DNA of 64,000 bases from Muntiacus reevesi (taxonomy: Eukaryota; Chordata; Mammalia; Artiodactyla; Cervidae), in assembly GCF_963930625.1 (NCBI RefSeq), contig NC_089251.1:10290632-10354631 (forward strand), written 5' to 3'. How positions within the stretch are numbered: position 1 is the first letter of the stretch; each line of letters opens with the position of its first letter. The notes under the pieces are model-generated. The model worked only from the letters and a program-made list of their open reading frames with translations, was not told the DNA's origin and did not search any database. Positions 13,701 to 27,900 of the stretch are shown here, piece after piece. The position numbers and the translations under genes are program-made.

Positions 13701-16700
13701 GTAACTAAGAGTTCACAAGCTACAACTGAGGGTCCTTCGTGCCGCAACCAAGACCTGGCACAGCCAAATAAATAAATATTTTTAAAAAGAATACCAGAAT
13801 CCCCTAAAAAGGTTTGTTAAAGATGTGATATTCTTTCAACTTCCATCTTAAGCTAATATTATTTTAGGTTTCTGCTTTTTGCAGAAAATTTAATCCTAAA
13901 TAACATAGTGACTCAATGTATGACAAAAATCACTACAATATTGTAAAGTAATTAGCCTCCAACTAATAAAAATAAATGAAAAAAAAATAATTCAAGCTCT
14001 TTCAAAAAAAACCAAAACAAAACATAGTGATGAACTGATTGAGTAAAACTCAGCCTTACTTTTATTCAACCAACCTGACTGGAAACCGTCTTTTCTTTTC
14101 TAAAAAGAGATTAAACCAGGATCTCTAGAAATGAGACGTGGGAAATGCCTTTTTTTTTTCTTTTTTCCTAACTCCCCAGGTGATTTTTACACCCACTTAA
14201 GTCATTGCCTTAAATCCAGCTGAAGGCAATAAACATTCCCATAAAATCCACCAGCGATTTTTAAATGAAAAAATCCAAAGAACTTTTTCTAAAAGGACAA
14301 CAGGGATCCATCTGCTTTGCATCCTAACTTCACGTCGTCACCCTACTTGACAGTTCCTGAGAAAGTACTATGATTTCCCAGCTCCTTGACTTGCTTATAC
14401 TATTAATATTACTTTACCTAGAGTATCTCTAGTTTCAGCTAATGCCAATGCCAGCCAGGCTTTAAGGCTACTATTTTCTCCCTATAAGCTTTTCCCTACA
14501 CTTTGAACCACATGTATTTCTTACCCAGAACTGCCAATGCACTTTTATGATAATTTTAATCATTTGTGTACCATTTTCACCCTATTCTAAGTTCCTTGAG
14601 CCCTCAGAATTTAACTTAGTACCCCTTAAAATTGTTATACTACAGAACTGAAATACCAAATATATACAACTCAAGCAATTCATCTTAATTCTTCTATGTA
14701 ATTTAAGCCTAAAATAATCCACCTAGCAACTAAACTTTTTTTTTTTTTGGCTGTACCTTGCAGCTTACAGGATCTGAGTTCTCTGACCAGGGACTGAAGC
14801 AGGCCATGACATTGAAAGTGCCAAGTCCTAACCGCTGGGCTGCCAGGGAATTCCCAACTAAACACATCTTTAAGAACTGTAGGAACTATGAACAAATCCC
14901 AGTTTAATGGTCAGTATGTAACCAACTGAACACAGCCCAAGCGCAGGGAAACAGAATGCTCATTCTGTGACCAGGTGAATTCTTCGCTGCTGAGCAACTG
15001 AATTCGACCTCACTGTACCTTGCTCGTGCTCCAACAACTGCAGAGCTTCAACTCCATTGCTCCCAGAAGGCCCTGCTCCAAGCTCTGACACAGACTCCCC
15101 CTCCAGGTCCAGTGAGGACACCGAATTAGAACGATTTGAAGGACCTAGAGAGACGTTTATACTGTGAGTGAACTTTACAAGACAATCATGAGCCGCCATG
15201 TAATGTTTCATGCCTTGATAAGAGAATAAAAGACTGATTAAAGTGCTTTTAATGCTGTTACGCCGTAAAAATAAACACACCCTTTAGCCAGAAATGCTTT
15301 TAGAAATTTATCCAAGGAACTAATCAAAACTCCATCTAAGGTTGCTTGTTGCAAGACTTCTTGTAATGTCTAAAAAGTGGAAACAATCTACTTGTGTAAT
15401 CATAGAAGAAAGTTTAAATATATTATGAGAAATGCCCATTTGAAGTTAAAGAAAGCAGCCATCAGAAACCATGTTATTTAAGAATAGTCAATTACAAAGG
15501 GAAATGTTACTGTTACATGGTTAAACCAAAAAAGTTGCAAAACAGCATAAGCCTAATTTTGCTATAAATAAACCAAAATGTTAACTGTTATTAATAGAAG
15601 GGTAAGGTCACAGATGGTTCAATTTTTGTCCTTCATTTTCTAGAATGAATGTACACTACTTACATTTTTAAAAGTGAGGGGGAAAAAAGGAAAAGTTATT
15701 ACTGTTTATGTTTATCCTAAAATGTTAATCAGAGGGGAAGAGCCAAGATGGCGGAGGAATAGGACGGGGAGACCACTTTCTCCCCGACAGATTCATCGAA
15801 AGAACCATTGAACGCAGAGCAAACTTCACAAGACAACTTCTGATCGCTAGCTGAGGACATCAGGTGCCCAGAAAAGCAGCCCATTGTCTTCGAAAGGAGG
15901 TAGGACAAAAGATAAAAGATAAAAAGAGAGACAAAAGAGCTAGGGACGGAGACCCATCCCGAGAAGGGAGTCTTAATAGAGGAAGTTTCCAAACACCAGG
16001 AAACCCTGGCACTGGTGGTTCTGGGGGAAGTTTTCGAATCTCGGAGGGCAACCTAACTGGTAGGGAAAAATAAATGAAACCCACAGATTATGTGCCTAAA
16101 AGCAACTCCCAGCAGAAAAGTACCCCAGACGCCCGCATCCCACCAGCAAGTGGGGGCGGAACGGAGAGGAGCGGGCAGCATTGCTGAGGGTAAGGACCGG
16201 GCCTGAGTGCCCTGAGGGCAATTGGAGGGAGCTTTTGTGAGATTCCAACTTAAACTGTGGGACAGCAAAAGAGAGAGAGAAAATTAACCGGCCGGAACAC
16301 ACTGCCTATTCGCAGAACAAAGGGTCTGAGCAAGCCCAGAGAAGAGCTAGCCTGCGGACCAGCCCAGCCCCACCGGAGGCAGGAGGCAGGGGGGAGGGGA
16401 AAGGGGCAAACTCGGCCCCAAAGACGGCATCCCCTACCACACTGCAAACAGGCCTCCAGTTTCTAACCAAAGACTTCCTGAGATTCTGGATGGTCGACAT
16501 CCGCCAGGAGGGTTGCAGGAGGGTCGCGGCTAAACTCAAGGCGCACGCACCCAACCTGCGGAAACTGAGGCTGGGGCCGCGGAGGGAGAAGGTGCTCCGC
16601 ACCCAGGGAGAGTGCGCCTGTCAAGCGCCTGGCTGCCTGAGCTGGGAAGGCACAAATCGCAGGCGCAACCGAGTCCGCGCTTTAGTGGAACACCGGAAAA

Positions 16701-19700
16701 CGAACCGCACGCAACGCAGGGCCGGCTCCATATAGAGCAGCCGGAAGCCTGAGCAGCGTAGACGGGGAAAGCAGTTCCCCTCCCTCCCCGCAGCGCGAAG
16801 GAACCAGCGAACCTGAACAAGAGACCACCTCTGCCCGCCTGTGCCAGGGCGGAAATTAGGCACTGAAGAGACCGGCAAACTGAAGCCAAATAAACAAAGG
16901 GAACCACTTCAGAAGGGACCGGTGCAACAGATTAAAATCCCTATAGGTAACACCGACTACACCGGAAGGGGCCTATAGATATCGAAAAGTGTAAGCTGGA
17001 ACGAGGAGCTATCTGAAACTGAACCGAACCCACACTGACCACAACAGCTCCAGAGAAATTCCTAGATATATTTTTACCTTTTTATTTTTAATTAAAAAAA
17101 ACTTTTTTTCTTTTCTTTTTTATTTTTTCTCTTTTATTTTCTATTAAAATTCCCTATTACTCCCCCATTAATCCTTAACTTTCATTTTCATATATTTTTA
17201 CGATTTTTTTAATTAGGAAAATTTTTGGTTTTTTTCTTTTTCTCTTATTTTCTTTTAAAGTCTTCTATTACTCCTCTACTACTCCTTAATTTTCATTTTC
17301 ATTTCACTATAACCTTGCAAAAAAAAAAAAAAGAGAGAGAAGCCCTATTTTTAAACTGAACTTCATATATATTTCTAAAATTTTTTGTGATTTTGTTTTT
17401 AATATTGTATTTTTAAGAGTCTAACCTCTACCCTAGATTTTTAATCTTTTGTTTTTCAGTATGTGATATAAATTTTGGACATTTACGAATCCAATATTCA
17501 GTTCCCATTTTTACTCAGGAGGGTGTTGATTACTCTCTCCTACTTTTGACTCTCCATTTTCTACCTCAGAACACCTCTGTTTCCTCCTTTCCCCTTCTCT
17601 TCCCAATCCAATTCTGTGAATCTTTGTGGGTGTCTGGGCTACGGAGAACACTTTGGGAACAGACAACTGCGTAGATATGTCTCTTTCCTCTTGAGTCCCC
17701 CTCTTTCTCCTCCTGCTCATCTCTATCTCCCTCCTCCCTTTCCTCTTTTTCATGTAACTCTGTGAACCTCTCTGGGTGTCCCTCATGGCGGAGAATCTTT
17801 TCACCATTAACCTAGAAGTTTTATTATCAGTGCTGTAAAGTAGGAGAAGTCTTGAGACTACTGGAAGAATAAAACTGAAATCCAGAGGCAGGAGACTTAA
17901 GCCCCAAACCTGAGAACACCAGAAAACTCCTGACTACATGGAACATTAAGTAATAAGAGACCATCCAAAAGCCTCCATACCTACACTGAAACCAACCACC
18001 ACCCAAGAGCCAGTAAGTTTCAGAGCAAGACATACCATGCAAATTCTCCAGCAATGCAGGAACATAGCCCTGAGCGTCAACTTATAGGCTGCCCAAAGTC
18101 ACACCTAACACATAGACCCATCTCAAAACTCATTACTGGGCACTCCATTGCACTCCAGAGAGAAGAAATCCAGTTCCACGCACCAGAACACCGACGCAAG
18201 CTTCCCTAAACTAACCAGGAAACCTTGACAAGCCAATCATCCAACCCCACCCACTGGGTGAAGCCTCCACAATAAAAAGGAACCACAGACCTCCAGAATA
18301 CAGAAAGCCCACTCCAGACACAGCAATCTAAACAAGATGAAAAGGCAGAGAAATACCCAACAGGTAAAGGAACATGAAAAATGCCCACCAAGTCAAACAA
18401 AAGAGGAGGAGATAGGGAATCTACCTGAAAAAGAATTTAGAATAATGATAATAAAAATGATCCAAAATCTTGAAAACAAAATGGAGTTACAGATAAATAG
18501 CCTGGAGACAAAGATTGAGAAGATGCAAGAAATATTTAATAAAGACCTAGAAGAAATAAAAAAGAGTCAATTAAAAATGAATAATGCAATAAATGAGATC
18601 AAAAACACTCTGGAGGGAGCCAAGAGTAGAATAATGGAGACAGAAGATAGGATAAGTGAGGTAGAAGATAAAATAGTGGAAATAAATGAAACAGAGAGGT
18701 AAAAAGAAAAAAGAATCAAAAGAAATGAGGACAACCTCAGGGACCTCTGGGACAATGTGAAACACCCCAACATTTGAATCATAGGAGTCCCAGAAGAAGA
18801 AGACAAAAAGAAAGGCCATGAGAAAATACTCAAGGAGATAAAAGCTGAAAACTTCCCTAAAACGGGGAAGGAAATAGCCACCCAAGTCCAAGAAACCAGA
18901 GTGTCCCAAACAGGATAAACCCAAGGCAAAACACCCCAAGACACATATTAATCAAATTAACAAAGATCAAACACAAAGAACAAATATTAAAAGCAGTAAG
19001 GGAGAAACAACCAATAACACACAAAGGGATTCCCATAAGGATAACAGCTGATCTATCAATAGAAACCCTCCAGGCCAGAAGGGAATGGCAGGACATACTT
19101 AAAGTAATGAAAGAGAATAACCTACAACCTAGATTACTGTACCCAGCAAGGATCTCATTCAGATATGAAGGAGAATTCAAAAGCTTTACAGACAAGCAAA
19201 AGCTGAGAGAATTCAGCACCACCAAACCAGCTCTTCAACAAATGCTAAAGGATCTTCTCTAGACAAGAAACACAGAAAGGTTGTATAAATGTGAACCCAA
19301 AACAACAAAGTAAATGGCAATGGGACCATACCTATCAATAATTACCTTAAATGTAAATGGGTTGAATGCCCCAACCAAAAGACAAAGACTGGCTGAATGG
19401 ATACAAAAACAAGACCCCTATATAGGCTGTCTACAAGAGACCCACCTCAAAACAAGGGACACATACAGACTAAAAGTGAAGGGCTGGAAAAAAATATTTC
19501 ACGCAAACGGAGACCAAAAGAAAGCAGGAGTCGCAATACTCATATCAGATAAAATAGACTTTCAAATAAAGGCTGTGAAAAGAGACAAAGAAGGACACTA
19601 CCTAATGATCAAAGGATCAATCCAAGAAGAAGATATAACTATTATAAATATATATGCACCCAACATAGGAGCACTGCAATATGTACAGCAAACGCTAACA

Positions 19701-22700
19701 AGTATGAAAGAGGAAATTAACAGTAACACAATAATAGTGGGAGACTTAAATACCCCACTCACAACTATGGATAGATCAACTAAACAGAAAATTAACAAGA
19801 AAACACAAATCTTAAATGACACAATGGACCAGCTAGACCTAATTGATATCTATAGGACATTTCACTCCAAAGCAATCAACTTCACCTTTTTCTCAAGTGC
19901 ACACGGAACCTTCTCCAGAATAGATCACATCCTGGGCCATATAATCTAGTCTTGGAAAATTCAAAAAAATTGAAATCATTCCAGTCATCTTTTCTGACCA
20001 CAGTGCAGTAAGATTAGATCTCCATTACAGGAAAAAAACTGTTAAAAATTCAAACATATGGAGGCTAAATAACACACTTCTGAATAACCAACAAATCATA
20101 GAAGAAATCAAAAAAGAAATCAAAATATGCATAGAAATGAATGAAAATGAAAACATAACAACCCAAAACCTATGAGACACTGTAAAAGCAGTGCTAAGGG
20201 GAAGATTCATAGTATTACAGGCTTACCTCAAGAAACAAAAAAAAAGTCAAATAAATAACCTAACTCTACACCTAAAGCAACTAGAGAAGGAAGAAATGAA
20301 GAACCCCAGGGTTTGTAGAAGGAAAGAAATCTTAAAAATTAGGGCAGAAATAAATGCAAAAGAAACTAAAGAGACCATAGCAAAAATCAACAAAGCTAAA
20401 AGCTGGTTTTTTGAAAAAATAAACAAAATTGACAAACCATTAGCATGACTCATTAAGAAACAAAGGGAGAAGAACCAAATTAACAAAATTAGAAATGAAA
20501 CTGGAGAGATCACAACAGACAACACTGAAATACAAAGGATCATAAGAGACTACTACCAGCAGCTCTATGCCAATAAAATGGACAACTTGGAAGAAATGGA
20601 CAAATTCTTAGAAAAGTATAACTTTCCAAAACTGAACCAGGAAGAAATAGAAGATCTTAACAGACCCATCACAAGCAAGGAAATCGAAACTATAATCAGA
20701 AATCTTCCAGCAAACAAAAGCCCAGGACCAGATGGTTTCACAGCTGAATTCTACTAAAAATTTAGAGAAGAGCTAACACCTATCTTACTCAAACTCTTCC
20801 AGAAAATTGCAGAAGAAGGTAAACTTCCAAACTCATTCTATGAGGCCACCATCACCCTAATTCCAAAACCAGACAAAGATGCCACAAAAAAAGAAAACTA
20901 CAGGCCAATATCACTGATGAACATAGATGCAAAAATCCTTAACAAAATTCTAGCAAACAGAATCCAACAACATATTAAAAAAAATCATACACCATGACCA
21001 AGTGGGCTTTATCCCAGGAATGCAAGGATTCTTTAATATCTGCAAATCAATCAATGTAATACACTACATTAACAAATTGAAAGATAAAAACCATATGATT
21101 ATCTCAATAGATGCAGAGAAAGCCTTTGACAAAATTCAACACCCATTGATGATTAAAACTCTCCAGAAAGCAGGAATAGAAGGAACATACCTCAACATAA
21201 TAAAAGCTATATATGACAAACCCACAGCAAGTATTACCCTCAATGGTGAAAAATTGAAAGCTTTTCCCCTGAAATCAGGAACAAGATAAGGGTGCCCACT
21301 CTTACCACTACTATTCAACATAGTTTTGGAAGTTTTGGCCACAGCAATCAGAGCAGAAAAAGAAGTAAAATGAATCCAGATAGGAAAAGAAGACGTGAAA
21401 CTCTCGCTGTCTGCAGATGACATGATCCTCTACAAAGAAAACCCTAAAGACTCTACCAGAAAATTACTAGAGCTAATCAACGAATATAGTAAAGTTGCAG
21501 GATATAAAATTAACACACAGAAATCCCTTTTATTCCTATACACTAACAATGAGAAAACAGAAATAGAAATTAAGGAAACAATACCATTCACCATTGCAAC
21601 AAAAAGAATAAAATACTTAGGAGTATATCTACCTAAAGAAACAAAAGACCTATACATAGAAAACTATAAAACACTGATGAAAGAAATCAAAGAGGACACA
21701 AACAGATGGAGAAACATACCGTGTTCATGGATTGGAAGAATCAATATTGTCAAAATGGCTATACTACCCAAAGCAATCTACAGATTCAATGCAATCCTTA
21801 TCAAGCTACCAACGGTATTTTTCACAGAACTAGAACAAATAATTTCACAATTTGTATGGAAATACAAAAAACCTCGAATAGCCAAAGTAATCTTGAGAAA
21901 GAAGAATGGAACTGGAGGAATCAACCTGCCTGACTTCAGACTCTACTACAAAGCCACAGTCATCAAGACAGTATGGTACTGGCACAAAGACAGAAATATA
22001 GATCAATGGAACAGAATAGAAAGCCCAGAGATAAATCCACGAACCTATGGACACCTTATCTTCGACAAAGGAGGCAAGGATATACAATGGAAAAAAGACA
22101 ACCTCTTTAACAAATGGTGCTGGGAAAACTGGTCAACCACTTGTAAAAGAATGAAACTAGAACACTTTCTAACACCATACACAAAAATAAACTCAAAATG
22201 GATTAAAGATCTAAACATAAGACCAGAAACTACAAAACTCCTAGAGGAGAACATAGGCAAAACACTCTCTGACATAAATCACAGCAGGATCCTCTATGAC
22301 CCACCTCCCAGAATATTGGAAATAAAAGCAAAAATAAACAAATGGGACCTAATGAAACTTAAAAGCTTTTGCACAACAAAGGAAACTATAAGCAAGGTGA
22401 AAAGACAGCCTTCAGAATGGGAGAAAATAATAGCAAATGAAGCAACAGACAAAGGATTAATCTCAAAAATATACAAGCAACTCCTGAAGCTCAATTCCAG
22501 AAAAATAAATGACCCAATCAAAAAATGGGCCAAAGAACTAAACAGACATTTCTCCAAAGAAGACATACAGGTGGCTAACAAACACATGAAAAGATGCTCA
22601 ACATCACTCATTATCAGAGAAATGCAAATCAAAACCACAATGAGGTACCATTACATGCCAGTCAGGATGGCTGCTATCCAAAAGTCTATAAGCAATAAAT

Positions 22701-24899
22701 GCTGGAGAGGGTGTGGAGAAAAGGGAACCCTCTTACACTGTTGGTGGGAATGCAAACTAGTACAGCCGCTATGGAGAACAGTGTGGAGATTTCTTAAAAA
22801 ACTGTAAACAGAACTGCCACATGACCCAGCAATACCATTCCTGGGCATACACACCGAGGAAACCAGATCTGAAAGAGACACGTGCACCCCAATGTTCATC
22901 GCAGCACTGTTTATAATAGCCAGGACATGGAAGCAACCTAGATGCCCATCAGCAGATGAATGGATAAGGAAGCTGTGGTACATATACACCATAGAATATT
23001 ACTCAGCCGTTAAAAAGAATTCATTTGAATCAGTTCTAATGAGATGGATGAAACTGGAGCCCATTATACAGAGTGAAGTAAGCCAGAAAGATAAAGAACA
23101 TTACAGCATACTAACACATATATATGGAATTTAGAAAGATGGTAATCATAACCCTATATGCAAAACAGAAAAAGAAACACAGATGTACAGAACAGACTTT
23201 TGGACTCTGTGGGAGAAGGCGAGGGGGGGATGTTTCGAGAGAACAGCATCAAAACATGTATATTATCTATAGTGAAACAGATCACCAGCCTAGGTTGGAT
23301 GCATGAGACAAGTGCTCGGGCCTGGTGCACTGGGAAGACCCAGAGGGACTGGGAAGAGAGGGAGGTGGGAGGGGGGATCGGGATGGGGAATACATGTAAA
23401 TCCATGGCTGATTCATGTCAATGTATGACAAAACCCACTACAATACTGTAAAGTAATTAGCCTCCAACTAATAAAAATAAATGAAAAAAAAAATAATAAA
23501 ATAAAATGTTAATCAACTTGAAACTTTTCCATTAATAAAGCTTATCCTTGCACATGGAGTGACATATTCTCACTTTACAATCTTACCTTTTTATTTCCTT
23601 TTAAATTTCTATCCTATTTCCATTGTATCTCTCCGCTTCATTAAAAGGTTAAAAGCATACACAACGTCCTGAAATATTATGAGTCCATTTTTTCCATTTA
23701 GACATGCATTAATCCCTCTAAAGGAGCTCTATAAGAGTTGGTATATTTTAATACTAGTGAAATAAAACTCAGTATTATTCAAGTCTCAATAAAGACGTAC
23801 ATCTTCTCTACTTTATATGACCAAAGGTCTCTTGCCATCTTAATTTTATTCAGAGAAATAATCTTTATAGCCAACTGTTCAAGATCATTAGAGGAAAACT
23901 TCATTACTCTCCTCGGTGAGAGGCACAGATGGCATAATTATAATTTATAAGGCTCCTTTAAAGAACACAAAACAAAATATTACTTGAATCACACAACTCC
24001 TTGAATGAAGTAACCCTTCACCTTCAGATATTCCTTCCAGATTATCACTGCACAGGGAGAAGCGCAAGGTTTTATCAGGTTTACCGTGGAGTTTGTTTTC
24101 ATCGACAGGGACGTCTCCTTGTCCTCCATCCGAAAGCTGCATGTTGAGGACCTGAAAAATAAAATGCCAATAGTTTATCACAACGGAAAGACTGCTGATA
24201 AGAAAAACAAACCACGGCAAATGCATATTTAATTTCTTCTTAACATTAAATGATCATTTTTAAACTAAAAACCCATTTACAGGGTCTAAGTGCCCCTGGG
24301 ATGAAAGTACATCAATGAGGATTGAACCTATGCCTTTCCATGACTCTACTGGTGTCAACGACTGAACAGGCAATCAGATGTCAATGGCAGTTCAGGACTG
24401 CAGGAATCCAAGGCTTCAGAGCCAGTGGTCTGTCCCTGATGGTTAGAGGTTAAGACTCCCAGCTTCCATTGCAGCGGGAATGGGTTCAATCTCAGGTTGG
24501 AGAACCAAAATCCTTCATGCTACACAGCATAGCCAAAAAAAAAAAAAATCTAAATTTCTTAAGGTTAATAGCTATAAGTGTATGTAGCAATACAATCATA
24601 CCTCATTTTCTGACATCATCCCTGGAGTAAGCTGGGGACCTGTTCCTAAGGAAATGACCAACACCTCTTCTGGCTGCACCTCCTGGATGGTTTCTTGAGC
24701 TGATCCTTCATGGTCCATATGCAAGTCCATTAGCACATTAGTGCGGCTTCTGCTCCGAGTTGCTAACAAAAAAATTTCAAGTATGATAATTTACAGAAAA
24801 AACAAAATGAAGAAAATGGCACATTAATACAAAAATATATTTTCTATTAATGTAGAACACTTGCGCATGCACAAAGAAAGACTGGTGAGAATGTGAATG

Positions 24900-24935
<36 letters not shown>

Positions 24936-27900
24936 CTTCCCAGGTATTCTTCTAGTGACTGACACAAACTCTCCTTCAAAACTGATCCACAGAAACAATG
25001 ATCCATGTTCACCTGACAGGGAGTGACAAACAGATTACACCTGCAGAACAGCAAACATGCCTCAATCACTTTAAGACGTGGGGGTGACAAGAAAAGCATT
25101 ACTTTATTCTTTCATCTTTTCAAGATATCTTCAACTACTTCTACAACATAATGACTTAACTGCCACAGGTCTCCCATACTCATAACTACACTCACAAGCA
25201 TTAGAAAACTTCATATGGAAATCCGATAGCCATATAGAGTTATACACGTTAATTAGGCAACTGTTAATAAAACAGAATCAAAACATTGTTTTTTCTGAAC
25301 TGTATTAACCTCTTTTCAAAGATACAGAAGAGTTCTCTATGCTTGAATATACATTTCCTTTCTGCTTTATGGGAACAGTCTAAACTAATGAAGGATCTAA
25401 TTATTTTGCAGTGCTTTTCCCCCTGTCTATAAGTAAGTAATAGCTTTATAAAGTATTCCATCCTATAGATCTTGTAAGAACTTTGGAAACTGAAAAATTT
25501 AGATAGCTTGTAACAATTTCTCTATGAGTTTCAGTCCTTTGAGAAAAGTTTCAGTTTTCTTTCAGAGGCCATTACAATTCGATACAACCAGAATACTAAA
25601 TAGATACTCTTTCTGTACAAAATAATCAAAAACACACACAAAGCCAAAACACTCAATAATAACAAAAGCCTTTCACCTTCAGTTTGAGTAAAAGCTGACC
25701 TACTTGAAGACAGAAACATAAACAATCAATCACTTGTACTTTCAAAAACTCAAAAAGTACACACCAACTTCCAAAAGTCTAAAACAGGTTTCACTCACAC
25801 CTCTCTTCACTGATTCTGTCTTCTCTTGAATTGTAAGCTTAAATTCAGCTTTATGAACAACTACATGAATCTTACAGGATAAACTTTACAATTTGTAAAA
25901 ATGCAAGTAATCAAAATTCATGTAGCAATTTACATAAAGCAAAAGCAACATGCACATGGAGCACAATTTCATAAACTATTTCTTAAATAAAAGTTACATA
26001 AGAAGAGGAACAGCCTATTACCCACCAAACGGGGTTACTAGAGTAATATGAGCAGTAAGACTGGTGGCTGAGGAATCCCAGGCAGTGATGGCTGCTAACT
26101 GTTGTCCTGGGTTGCGAAGGCATTAAACAGAAAGAAAATCGACCCTCTGAATAACGGACATAGCTCTTACAACAGGAAATAAGTTCAACGACCAGGTCAC
26201 ACAACTGTACAAAATCACAACGGGCAAACATTTGAAGTTTACTTTCCATGATACTTTTCCTTTTATATAATGACACTTCTGGATGACAAGAAATGAAAGA
26301 ACTAACACACACAAGTGAATCATGGAGGAAACAAAAAATCTCTGGTTTGCTAAACATCATTTGTTTCTTCATGCTAAAAAAAACAAAACAATGCAAATAG
26401 ACTATAATCCTGAGTGTCAAGTTTTACTTTTTTCTTTCTCTAGCTCTGAAAATTGACGTTTTGGGATGATGAAAGCCAAAGACTTGAAGATGATGATGCC
26501 ACATTCCTACTGATGATACTTGTGTGTGCTCAGTCATGTCTGATTCTTTGGGACCCCGTGGACTGTAGCCCACCAGGCTCCTCTGTCTATGGAATTTTCC
26601 AGGCAAGGATACTGGAGTGGGTTACCATTTCCTACTCCAGGGGATCTTCCTGACCCAGGGATCGAATCCATGTCTCCTGTGTCTCCTGCATTGTAGGTGG
26701 ATTCTTTACCACTGAGCCATCTGGGAACCCCAATTCTTAATAAACTTGACAAAATAAAATGAAAGTTTTGCCTTATTTCATAAAATAACAAAGATTTAAA
26801 CTCAGTCATAAAAGATCAACTATTAATAATAATGAAAAACAGTAGTTATATATTTTCAATTTTACCAATAGAAAACTTCTAAAATAATATTATTTTATTA
26901 CATAATTTAGAACTTTATGGAAAGAACAGGGCTACATAATTCAAATAATGACTACTTAGAGCAAATCACACTTTCAAAATTGTCCAAGACACTGAAATAT
27001 AAGTAAGCGGCATGATTTCAATCAATTATGAAAAGTATGTCTAGATAAAGCTAAAGCCTACTGATGAACTTTAACTAATCTGGTGCAATATTTTTTTTAA
27101 TGTTAAAACCTGAATTACTCCCAGTAAAAATGAAGAGAACTTCTCCAAATTATTGAAAACTATACTCCCAATCACTAAGCAATAGCCTAGCCTAATAAAG
27201 AAACATTAAATTGAAAGGAAAGCCTCCATATGAGAAATTCTCTTTACCTATAGGCAATCGATTCTTTTTATTTGCTGGAGTCGTTGCTGGAGACAGCTGA
27301 GGAGTATTGTAGGGGGTCATTTCCAGACTGCTGCTTTTGCCTGGCTTAGCCTGGGGTAGATTTGCCAGTAAGTTGTCAAGAGCCATTCTATCTTCTCTCA
27401 GTTGATCTCCAGACATCACACTCTTCATAAAATTCACCTGGCAAAAGTAAAAAGGACATTAGCTTATGAGATCAATTTTTCAAACAGTGTACATTTCTCA
27501 CACAATGTACTCTGTGGGTCCGCCCACGTTTAGATAAATGACTTTTGAGGCGGGGGGATTCTATTACAGAACAGAGCCATTACCAGCGTAACGAGCTGAC
27601 TGTAGGTTATATAAACCACGGTTCTGCTCAGCCCTTCCAGGAGATTAACCGAGGACATTGGCGGGGTCTCCACTGCACGGCCTCCAATCACAACATCAAG
27701 GAACGCAGCAACACAGCTCTGTTCAAACAGGAGGAAAAGCCACTGTGAAACACTCTCCCTTTAAAGTAAGGGAACAGAATTTCTGATTGAGACAAACGAG
27801 CACATAGAAAGCTTTTCTTCTTGAAAATTATATTAAACCCAACATTTATATCAAATTGATATAAAATAATTGATATATAATAAGCAACAAGATAGTCTGG

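Larger units (their letters stand above)
11875..15018 (-). other. GAPVD1 intron 9
   Basis: This 3.1-kb intron contains L2-like sequence (about 12110-12350), CHR SINE fragments, a MaLR-type LTR fragment (about 13283-13640), and an L1 3' stub (about 13906-13992). The tract at 12350-13280 shows no clear element apart from the CHR fragment. Confidence 0.65.
15732..23501 (+). mobile_element. Full-length, inactive L1 (L1-BT type) LINE
   Basis: The element begins at the canonical 5' end 'ggggaagagccaagatggcg' and ends in an A-rich tail 'aataaaaataaatgaaaaaa'. It contains a 2.6-kb 5'UTR (15732-18336) with a GC-rich promoter-like part (about 16100-16860) and a T-rich tract (17080-17330), ORF1 remains (18337-19263), a short spacer, ORF2 remains (19314 to about 23134) and a 3'UTR. 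It is full-length, but both ORFs carry stops, so it cannot move on its own. It lies antisense to GAPVD1. Confidence 0.97.
15145..24021 (-). other. GAPVD1 intron 8, expanded by an L1
   Basis: The intron is 8,877 bp, of which 7,770 bp is one antisense L1 insertion. Without it and the duplicated target the intron would be about 1.1 kb. The remaining flanks (15145-15717 and 23516-24021) show no recognisable element. Confidence 0.9.
24763..27247 (-). other. GAPVD1 intron 6
   Basis: This 2.5-kb intron holds a poly(A)/(TA)n tract at 24901-24935 and an antisense Bov-tA (26521-26731). I recognise nothing else, although 25983-26420 has an open minus frame of 145 codons without recognisable similarity. 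Confidence 0.7.

Noticed and set aside
15729..18944. Many overlapping open frames on both strands
   Set aside because: They are shadows of the L1 5'UTR and ORF1. The only real coding remnant is the plus-strand ORF1.
19314..22807. L1 ORF2 as an active reverse transcriptase gene
   Set aside because: It contains multiple in-frame stops and a frameshift, and the FADD box reads SADD.
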